From contig JNEU01000760.1 in NCBI GenBank assembly GCA_000697475.1, forward strand, positions 1 to 41,704: a stretch of DNA of 41,704 bases. The letters run 5' to 3'. Position numbers and translations under genes: made by a program. The stretch comes from Lichtheimia corymbifera B2541 (Eukaryota > Mucoromycota > Mucoromycetes > Mucorales > Lichtheimiaceae). Below are positions 1 to 8,296 of the stretch, in pieces. The notes below the pieces were generated by a model, which was given only the letters and a program-made list of their open reading frames with translations, ran no database searches and had not been told where the DNA came from. Within the stretch, counting starts at the first letter, position 1. Every line of letters starts with the position of its first letter.

Positions 1-87
1 GGCGCTTACCCGATTTCCGACCATCCATAGTAAACCCCACATTATACCCTCCCATTCAAAATTTTCAAATGAAGCATGGGTTCTTTA
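1..87 (+). repeat. Exact direct repeat, copy 1 (87 bp)
   Basis: Positions 1-87 are identical base for base to 514-600 as read by eye. The match then decays but stays recognisable for about 20 more bases. The repeat begins at the first base of the window, so it may extend further left. Exact identity beside strongly diverged neighbours points to a recent duplication or gene conversion of a 513-bp unit. Confidence 0.9.
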
Positions 88-675
88 TGAGAACAAAGTT
101 GATCAGCATGGCCGAGAGGACCTTCTGACCAAGTTTCATATTCGAGATCACCAATATCGGCGGGCGCGGCCCGTACATCTTATCTATGTTTCCCTCCATA
201 CATCCGGGCGCTGCCAACCAAAACTTCATAATGAAGTGTGGCATCTTTATGAGAACGAAATTGCTCGCCGTGATCGAAAGTACCTTGCATGGAAGTTTCA
301 GGCTTGAGATAGCCAATCTCAGGCTCAGGGAGCGTCCAACCTACTTTTGCCCTACATTTGGGCCGCCCCGCATTCAAAACATTTATAGTGAAGCCTGCGA
401 TTATTAAATGAATGGGGTTGATCAGCATGTCCCAGCGAACCTTCTGACCAAGTTTCAGGTTCGAAATGGGCCATCCCAAGTTAATACATACTACTTCGAT
501 AAATCATAAATCCGGCGCTTACCCGATTTCCGACCATCCATAGTAAACCCCACATTATACCCTCCCATTCAAAATTTTCAAATGAAGCATGGGTTCTTTA
601 TTAATACAAAGTTGATCAGCATGACCAAGAGCATCTTGTGTGAAAGTTTGAGGTTTGAGAGAGGCAATCTCAAGA
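54..675 (+). repeat. Degenerate tandem units, about four copies
   Basis: Four related blocks of roughly 105-120 bp start near 54, 228, 374 and 566. Each has a block like TTCATAATGAAG..TGG, a CTTTATGAGAAC-like stretch, an AAAGTTGATCAGCATG-like stretch, and then a motif close to AAGTTTCAGGTTCGA followed by CAATCTC or similar. Spacing is irregular (about 145-190 bp). No reading frame is conserved across the units, so they look non-coding. Similar units recur, inverted, at about 41140-41592. Confidence 0.7.
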
Positions 676-1728
676 TTATAGATGAATTACAGTGTGCACT
701 GATTTATAGGGCAGTGCCTGATCAATTTAATTTCCACCTCTTCCACTCCCTTCTTCTTGTCTCCTCCTCCCATTCTCAACTGTTGTCCCATTCAACTACA
801 ACTACAACCTGCGAACAATTGTCCTGCTTCAACCCATCATGTCAATCCTACAACTGTCTTGATCCTATTGTCTTTGACTGAATGGCAACTTACATGGCGT
901 GTGCACCCCACGCTAAACGTTCTCTTTGTACACTCCTCTACCGCAATCAATCGTAGCAGCATTCATTCCAGCAGTTGTTATTAGCAAGGTCTTTATTCCA
1001 TTATCTCAAACAACGTTTACAGTCTTATCACTCCATTACAATACACGCTCTTGTACAGCTCTCTGCCGCGACCAAACGTAACAGCTGTTGCTATTAGCAA
1101 AGTCTTTACTCTATTGTCTCGGGTTACTTGCAGCAACTTGCTTCAATACATACGGGTTCCAATGTTTGGAACGCCATATTAGCTGCCAAACTCACTGCAA
1201 TACAAGCCTTTTTCACATGGTTGAACTGCGATGGAAGATAATGAGCAAGAAAGGTTTACCAGCAGCCGGATAGAGAAGGGAGCATATCAGCAGTAATCAC
1301 ATGGCTATATTTCAATCAGCATATTGGATTTGATGGATGGATGCGATCAAGTGCAGTGATAAGATATCCTGGCATGTTGCTTTGGTTACTTGGCGCGTCG
1401 TCAACAAGATCATGTCACGTGGATACGGCTTAGGATGATGATGGATTGGATGGGGTTGGCGAAATGAATTATATCTTGGTGAAAAGGTGCTTTACAGTCA
1501 AGTACGCTATTGGAATACTCAAGTCAATGCATGCAGCAGCTATTCTACAATCATGGACAAAGGGCGTTTATGACGGCAGCAAACAAGAATACAATGACGC
1601 AATTATCCTTGTTGACCTTCACCCTTAGCTATCAATTTTCAATCCTGTTCCCTTATCATACTTTCTCGATAAACATCCACACTACGGTGTGCTATTCATT
1701 GACTTTTTCATTGAGTTCAACATAATAT
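225..1728 (+). repeat. Left arm of a ~1.5 kb inverted dispersed repeat
   Basis: This stretch aligns colinearly with the reverse complement of 40050-41592, from the tandem-unit part through to the inner end. Shared landmarks include GATCAGCATG-type unit ends, a pyrimidine-rich block (left 740-870), a shared 20-mer near 1527 (CAATGCATGCAGCAGCTATT), and an inner end with TCGATAAACATCCACA. The arms differ by many substitutions and small indels, so they are old copies. Neither arm has an intact long frame. One frame shared by both (around 1125-1235 here) hints at a decayed coding segment, which I could not identify. It is probably a fungal transposable element or long terminal-type repeat of unknown class. 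Confidence 0.8.
514..600 (+). repeat. Exact direct repeat, copy 2 (87 bp)
   Basis: Second copy of the 87-bp segment found at 1-87. It lies inside the long left repeat arm. The right arm carries one diverged, inverted counterpart around 41230-41310. Confidence 0.9.
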
Positions 1729-2708
1729 TTTTGGTATCGTGGATCACTTAGTTACATAGTTTGTGGATTGAAAGGGACATGATGCAGAGGGTCATGTTTG
1801 TGAATATAGGCCGACAAGGATGTCGACCCTCTTTTGAATTTTGCTTGTCGATCTCATCTTCGGCAGCATATCCATGTGCATGAAGAGAGCTCTATATCAG
1901 TATTCGAGTATTGGAGATGCGGTATTTCTTTTTGACCCAACGCAGCTCCTCAAAAGTAATGGATCAATATGCACGGAAATAGCAAGTGAAGTGTTACATG
2001 GCGCCGCTATAGCTGCACATTCCTCCGCTTCGGCATGATAGTTCGTACCACAACAGCAGGTGTCAGTTGCATGATTGCCATGACAACACTTTGAACTTCC
2101 CATTCTACTTGCCCATATGTACAGAAAGAAACGGCATCGTTAGGCAGAGATTAGCATGTATAACGCGCGACGCGAAACGCGCTCAGTACTAGGAATTTGC
2201 CCTTATTACAAGATACACGTTTATGGCTATCATTGCATGCATGCACCTCGATGATCTCTATGTCTATGTTGATTTATATGACACATGCAGCAGGAATGGT
2301 ATCATGGCAACCAATACTGGTGGAGACGTATTGTCGATCCTTTAGTCACGATGAGTGAACGAGTACCCAACCTCATCACACTGTCGTATTTCAAGTATCA
2401 AGACATCTCCGAATACAAGATGACAAGCCATGGTATCACAGCGACCACACTTATCCCGCAAGAGTACACAGCATGCACATACACACTCAAGGTTCATTAC
2501 ACAGCGTGCCCCTTCATCTCGTGTATCCCCTTCATCTTCATATGTAAACGCCATCTCTATATAGCATCGTCACACACCCATCCCAGAAACCTGTATAAGA
2601 CATGTTGTGGTTGTAGCTGGTAACAGCAGATCTTTAACTTGAAATAAAATATATTGATTCTCAACTTACTTTCTATCCTTCCATCTATCCTTTCTATACC
2701 GTAATGTC
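1729..2708. other. Spacer without a supported gene
   Basis: The stretch lies between the left repeat arm and the first decayed gene copy. It has AT-rich tracts and short random frames. The only frame I single out is a small Cys-rich minus-strand ORF at 1897-2103, listed separately. I see no RNA gene or clear promoter. Confidence 0.5.
1897..2103 (-). CDS. Possible small Cys-rich protein (68 aa), unproven
   Basis: An ATG at 2103 opens a 68-codon frame whose first 36 residues hold seven cysteines, including a CC pair and a CCC triplet (MGSSKCCHGNHATDTCCCGT...). Clustered cysteines of this kind occur in metallothioneins and other small metal-binding or secreted proteins. The second half of the frame is not Cys-rich and ends in unremarkable sequence, so the true product could be spliced or absent. 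It sits about 170 bp inside the left repeat arm. No family was recognised, and a chance frame is quite possible. Confidence 0.2.
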   Translation of the reverse strand: MGSSKCCHGNHATDTCCCGTNYHAEAEECAAIAAPCNTSLAISVHIDPLLLRSCVGSKRNTASPILEY

Positions 2709-4321
2709 TCACATCGAATACGGCTTGAGTATACGTTCCAAAGTAAATCCTTCTTCATTGAATTCTGCTTCCTCCAATACTCGATGCCTCGGCTGAATAT
2801 TGTGGTGATGTAACGTGTCATTGAATGTGCGAAAATATGAATCCTTGCCATGGTGCACCAGGGTATGATCATGGATGATTTTAGGATTTTGTCGAGTTGG
2901 CAAAAGATGACCATCTCCATTCTTGAACACCAAGCTATGATGTGTGATTTCAGGATCCAAGTCGATGAACACCGTAGGCCCGCAATCTTGTATGGTTTGT
3001 CCCACAATATGCCATTCGTTTCATATCGTTCTTGACCATCGACTGTTACTCTGAACCTTGCTTTCCTGCTACCGATATGCAACTCACACATGTGGAATCG
3101 ATGATATGGGACATTGCCGATGGAAGCTAGATACTAGTTGCGTCGTTGTCTGGATACTTCGAGATTTTGAGCTGTACCACGTGGAGCGCCGTTCCTATCC
3201 ACAAATCTTTGTCTGGCACCTTCCATTGCAAGATCTCTTAGCTCCTTTACAGCTACCCACGAGTCGTCACCCTCTGGCCAATCAGCAGGTCTTGGACACA
3301 TTCTTAAAAGATACTGGATCAAACCTGGTAGGCAGATCAGCAACAACGATAGTCGTCTCGTGTTGTACATGCCTCAGGAATGATTGCAATATGCTGACAT
3401 TGTCATTCATTTCATCAATAAACCACCGTCTGAATGCAAGCCTGTTGTTGTTGTGGGATGGGCTCGAATACAAGTCGGGATAATCATGTCGAATAAGTGC
3501 TGCATATTGTTGTATACGCTCTTGGCTACCACGAGCAGCTGACACACCCCACTGTCAATACGACTACGCAATCTCGCTTGGCTTATTTCACCAATGTCTC
3601 CACGGTTTCTTAAATCCATCACCCCTTCGTTACGTCTTGCCAAAGCCAAGGTCTTGTCTATAGTATGCTTATTGGTTAGTTATCCTGGATTGTGGTATCA
3701 TATTAACACACATACCTTGAGCATCATTGGATCGATAATCATTAAGTGCATCACGTGCTTGTTCCAATGATGTTGACAACTACTCGGGTTCTCTTATGGC
3801 AGATTCAGCAAGCAATCGTTCGGAAAACATTCGGCTTCCCGGTGCAGCAGCAACAAGGTTTGGATGTTGCAAGAAATCAAGGCATGTGTTGAGCAAGATG
3901 ATGATTCGCACCCAGCATAAATGCATGAACCTTGTGATGATAGGATTCACGTTGCCATAATTCGCTGATCCTGGATGATTATGATACACAACAACGCACC
4001 AATGTTGTTGGGGCTCAACACCCTCAGGCTCTCGATCATAATCAAAAGTTGTATCATGGTTGATGACTCTTGCTGTACCTGCTATTTGACTGTACCCTTC
4101 CCTTGACAAAGAGTACCTATAATGATAGCGTAAGAGACATGAAGAACAATATTACGAGACAAGCCGCACCTTCCATGGAAATTTGACCGAACAACCCTTG
4201 CTACTTCGAAACTGAAGGAGACTAAAACAAATCGTCTCAAAATATCAAGCAATGTTGCTGCATGGTTGATGTGCAATTCCCATAAGAAACGATGCTGCGG
4301 TATAGGCCAGAGATCGATCAT
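2709..4321 (-). pseudogene. Decayed tandem gene copy A, unknown family
   Basis: On the minus strand an ATG at 4321 (MIDLWPIPQHRFL...) starts a frame that aligns with copies B and C. A conserved intron follows the NFHGR codons (donor near 4172, acceptor near 4111), and another follows RSNDAQ (donor GTATGT near 3717). Between and after these introns the homologous protein is spread over different frames. It has in-frame stops at 3780-3782 and 3134-3136 and frame changes near 3545, 3330 and 2997. The last part (about 2709-3005) reads openly for 98 codons, is rich in His and acidic residues, and may hold the original C-terminus. No known family was recognised. The copy is the longest of the three and defines the 3' half that B lacks. 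Sequencing errors could account for one break but not all of them. Confidence 0.7.
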
Positions 4322-4580
4322 GGTAGGTAGTAGTGTCTGTTGTTCTTGGCTGTCATGCCTTCTCCCTCATAAAGCATGATTCACAGAAGCGAACAGGTAT
4401 AATTCCTTGTCAAAGTAGTAGTAAAAGCTGTTTCAGATTATGCCTGGTTGCCACCCGCATGTGGTGAGACTTGTTAATGCTGCATTGATTCAATATACTG
4501 TGGCAATATGCTGTGGCGAGAGGTTGATCATGTTGCATATTGGTCTTTTGCATTGATCGAAAATGCAAATATTATCTTGG

Positions 4581-4717
4581 TTGAGTTGCTAGCGTGATAC
4601 TTGTACTTGGCCAGTCGCGTGTACTTATGTCACCTACAAAGGAGTCCCAATTTTTCCATGAGACTGCGGTTGCCTTTTACCTATAAATGATAGGAATACC
4701 TACCACAAAGGATCCAT
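4581..4717 (+). repeat. 137-bp direct repeat, copy 1
   Basis: Starts at TTGAGTTGCTAGCG and ends at AAAGGATCCAT. It matches 5870-6006 at all but about four positions. It sits directly at the truncated 3' end of copy B and upstream of copy A, marking a tandem-duplication junction. Confidence 0.9.
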
Positions 4718-5841
4718 TGCGCCGTTTCTATCGGTGAATCGTTATCTTGCTCCTTCCATGGCAATATCTCATAGCTCTTTGATAGTGATCCACGAGTCAT
4801 CGTCTTCAGGCCAATTGTCCGGTCGTTGGCATACATTGAGAAGATAACGTACTAATCCAGGTGGTAACCCTTCGTCTGTGGGCGTTGCTTCCTCTTGAAC
4901 GTGTCTCAAAAATGATTGAAGGATACTGACATTATCGTTCATCTCGTATATGAACCATCCACGAAAAGCTGCCCGATCGTTGACAAAAGACTGACTTGCA
5001 TATAGGTGGGGATAATCATGACGAATGATAGATACATATTGGCGTACACGTTCATCACTTCCAGCAGGAGCTGATGTGTCCCATATTTCCATGCGACGAT
5101 GTAAAGTTGCTCTACCCACAGCACCCAGTACATCACGGTTCGGTGATCAATAACACCTTCATTGCGTATCGCAAATGCCATATGTTAATCTGGAATGTAG
5201 TAGTCAGTGACCATTCAACGTGAATTGAGTGATGAAATAAAATCAGAATACATACCTCGAGCGTCATTAGCTCGATATTCATTAAGTGCATCCCGAGCTT
5301 GATTCAACGATGTAGTCAACTCCGCGGATTTTGCGATCCTGTGATACTTGTTGTGCAAATCGATGGCTTCCTGGAGCAGCAGCAGCAACAAGTTGTGGAT
5401 TAAGTAGAAAGTCCAGGCAAGTATCCAGGATAATAAGGGTCCGCACCCTCGTAGAATGAGTGGATTGACATTTCCATAATTTGCGGTTCCTGGATCGTTG
5501 TGAAAAATCGCGACGCACCAGTGTTGTGCAGGTTCAGCATCTTCTGGCTCGGTGTCGTAGTTGAAGTTGCTGTCGTGGTTGCTCATTCGTGCTTCACCTG
5601 CCAATTGCTTGTACCCCTCTCTTGATAAAGAATGCCTACAGTGATCCTGTATAAGACACAAAATATATGCAAAGTGATATACTCATACCTTCCATGGAAA
5701 TTGGAGTATGCTACTCTCGCCACGTCATAACTCATTGTTATTAACACCAATGGTCTTAAAAGGTCAAGGACTCTTGCAGCATGGTGTATGTGTATAATCT
5801 CATAGATATCGAGATCGAGGTATTGGCCAAAGATCGAACAT
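4718..5841 (-). pseudogene. Decayed tandem gene copy B, unknown family
   Basis: Minus-strand relative of copy A, starting at an ATG at 5841 (MFDLWPIPRSRYL). An immediate in-frame TGA comes from a one-base length difference against copy A. The intron after NFHGR is conserved, as is the intron after RANDAR (donor GTATGT near 5256). A stretch of about 95 codons around 4770-5050 reads openly and aligns closely with copy A, for example WFI.EMNDNVSILQSFLRHV. It then meets TGA at 4769-4771 and TAA at 4742-4744, where copy A has Arg and Gln codons. A 16-nt deletion relative to A follows NYGNVNP. The copy stops at the 137-bp repeat, so the 3' domain seen in A is missing. Function is unknown. Confidence 0.7.
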
Positions 5842-5869
5842 GGCAGGTAGTAGTATCTGTTATTCTTGA

Positions 5870-6006
5870 TTGAGTTGCTAGCGTGATACTTGTACTTGGC
5901 CAGTCGCGTGTACTTAAGTCACCTACAAAGGAGTCCCAAATTTTCCATGAGACTGAGGTTGCCTTTTACCTATAAATGATAGGAACACCTACCACAAAGG
6001 ATCCAT
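5870..6006 (+). repeat. 137-bp direct repeat, copy 2
   Basis: Near-identical partner of 4581-4717. It lies just upstream of copy B and downstream of copy C. Copy 1 lies about 260 bp upstream of copy A, with an extra segment (about 4354-4580) that has no counterpart beside copy B. Confidence 0.9.
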
Positions 6007-6189
6007 CAAGGAACACAACCAAGTGTCGTTAGGCACCAATGATCAATGAAGTGAGCTACATAGATGAAAGCATCAGTACCCTCATTTTGGGATTGCATAA
6101 ATGAGACTTACTAGGGGCCATTGATTGATGATGGTATGCATACAAGTAGAAAGAAAGGGCGTATAATAGTGTTGGTGACAACCGCCTTG

Positions 6190-7110
6190 TTTATATGTGA
6201 GTGGGCGTGGGAATTATTGTCATGATGGATCGAACTGATAAAGTGGTCAAGCACCTTGGGAGTGGCGAATCGAAGTGATGATGCACAAATCCACCTGCGG
6301 CTTGAAAGGTGATCTTTTGTAGGTGACATGAGTATGTCGTTGGCCAGTCATAACCATACACGTGAGGGTCTCGCCGTATTTGTGCGAGTGCAACGAAGTC
6401 GTCATGATTGTATAAGGTGTCGAAGAGGTTGTAAGTGTTACGGTGTTGGCTCATGGTAGATAGGGCAACAGAAGGTATCATGGCAACTCAATGAGTGATG
6501 GAATGGCAGCTGGTGATCGTTGCTGGCAACATTTGCTGGCAATACAAGTTGTTATCTGTATACTGTCTTCGGCTCAAAACCGCTGAAATTGTCGTTTCTC
6601 TCGTAGATGAGCCTCAAAAGGCAGGTCCGTTGTTGATAAAGTCTACTCATCACAGCTGCTGTCACTCGACATGTCGACTCGACGACGTAATGTCCATTAG
6701 CTAATGGCAACCTCATGCTCATGGTTGCTCGCATCAATGACACCTCGCTACTAGTTGATAGTGTTAAGCACAGTATCTCGCGATAAAACAATAAACAAAA
6801 GTATACTTACTTGGATGCCTGAGGAGGGGTATCCGTTGAATGCATCTCGGCTTGATTGAAAGAAGTGTATAAATTCTTTACACCCGTCATCATCCTCCAC
6901 CATGACCACACCCCAAAACGACAACGTAGTCCAAGAGCGAGAAACCTGGAAAAGGATCAGGGCACCGTACTATATAGAAATATCGAAAACGCCACTTTAG
7001 TCAATTACCGGTTTCTTCCCTCGTGGAAAGTCAGGAATATCTCAAGTAGGCCTCTTTGTCTTCTGCTTGCAGAGATACGAGATATACATGTCGCTATGCA
7101 AATAAACATC
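6190..7110 (-). pseudogene. Decayed tandem gene copy C, most diverged
   Basis: Scattered minus-strand segments match copies A and B in the same order. A NFHGR-like remnant lies near 7025-7060. An SFNQA..DAFN.Y segment runs just before a GTAAGT donor near 6812. GVIDA follows the intron. LIYERNDNFSG near 6580-6610 corresponds to FIYEMNDNVSI in copy B. YNLFDTLYNHD near 6430 corresponds to YFRTFNDTLHHHN in copy A. The pieces lie in different frames with stops between them, so the copy is not functional. The ends are approximate. The preserved order and intron position make a chance match unlikely. Confidence 0.5.
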
Positions 7111-7854
7111 GGTACGCAAAAGGAAGATACAAAAAAGATAGCCATGTATATATCACAAAGAAACCATAATCATGGAAAGGGGGTAAATGCCACAAAGAAA
7201 CTGGAAGTAAAACAATGAATCGGTTCGGTCCACAATGTTGGCTCGTCTAATGGATACGTACTGAGTGTGGATGCTGTATGCAATTAAACATTGGTACGAA
7301 AGACAAAAGATATGTGTAATAATTTTTGTGACAATAAGCCAAGCTTTTATCTTGTTGCATGGACGTGAGGAGAATAGTTGTCAATGCGAATAAAGGGTGA
7401 GGATGTGATTGATTGTCGTATTTCAAGCACCAAATATATCATGATGTAAGAATGACCAAGTCCAGGGATCTCAATGACTACCCCGTCATACATATATACG
7501 CAGAGTCATCATACAATGAGCTTTATCAGCTGACACTCTTACTTTGTGTATCCCCATTCTCATAAAGCATCATATACAATCATGCTCTGAGCAACTCGGA
7601 GCTTCAATAAAACTTCGAGTCTCACCCATCCTCATGAGTTTGAATATACACATTGAAATGTTTTGCACCTAAATTACTACAACCCGTCTTCCCAAATGAA
7701 TTTGCTGATGTACGCAATGCCTTCTCACAATACTCCGCTTCATGATGATATTAAACAACATATGCCGTTCACGTCGTTTTTGTTTTTTCTTCAATTAGGA
7801 AATTATTTGGTTTATATATGTGCGCGAAGTGAAAAAAAAATATCGGATAATGCG
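7111..7854. other. Gene-free AT-rich spacer
   Basis: Between decayed copy C and the tRNA there are only short frames and AT-rich sequence. I see no conserved coding pattern, tandem repeat or RNA structure. Confidence 0.5.
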
Positions 7855-7937
7855 GGTAACATGGCCGAGTTGGTCTAAGGCGCCAGACTCAAGTTCTGGT
7901 CTCGCAAGAGGCGTGAGTTCGAATCTCACTGTTACCA
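7855..7937 (+). tRNA. tRNA-Leu (anticodon CAA), intronless
   Basis: The acceptor stem pairs GGTAACA (7855-7861) with TGTTACC (7930-7936), and A is the discriminator base. The anticodon stem CCAGA/TCTGG encloses the loop CTCAAGT, giving anticodon CAA, which reads Leu UUG. The long variable arm is the type II form expected of tRNA-Leu. The T arm GTGAG-TTCGAAT-CTCAC is intact. The internal promoter elements are visible: an A box at TGGCCGAGTTGG and a B box at GAGTTCGAATC. Unlike the equivalent genes of many other eukaryotes it carries no intron next to the anticodon. CCA is not encoded, as expected for a nuclear tRNA. Confidence 0.95.
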
Positions 7938-7940
7938 ATC

Positions 7941-7945
7941 TTTTT
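7941..7945 (+). terminator. RNA polymerase III terminator (T5)
   Basis: A run of five T residues begins four bases after the tRNA discriminator base. This is the usual termination signal of polymerase III. Confidence 0.75.
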
Positions 7946-8296
7946 GTAAATGATTTCGGAATTTTGGTCACGTGATCATTGGCATTGATTTGGCTGGTAT
8001 GTTGTCGTCTTTCTTTTTGGATCCACACACAGGCAAGCAGACAATCAAATTTATTCTATGGGATGGGGCAAAGTATATCGAGATGCCAAAGTAATGAAGA
8101 TACAACGATTGCATGCAAAAGATAACACCACGACAAGAACTCGTCCTAATGTGAGATGCCCATATCCTTGTTCGAAAATATCCAAGATTGACCAGTGTTT
8201 TTATTATTATTTGAACATGTAATGAAAAGCCATTATGATTGAAGGTATAGGGTAGTAAAAGTCTATTGAATGCACATGTATAATAGGAGCAGTAGA
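7946..8296. other. Spacer downstream of tRNA, 3' flank of the next gene
   Basis: AT-rich sequence holding the presumed 3' untranslated region of the minus-strand gene that ends at 8297. No further features seen. Confidence 0.5.

Noticed and set aside
2285..2623. 112-codon plus-strand frame
   Set aside because: No similarity to the neighbouring decayed copies, no domain and no exon partners were found.
3950..4010. JAMM-like motif (VVYHNHPG) in decayed copy A
   Set aside because: The following Ser and Asp of the JAMM metal site are absent, and copy B reads HND in place of HNH, so a metalloprotease origin is not supported.
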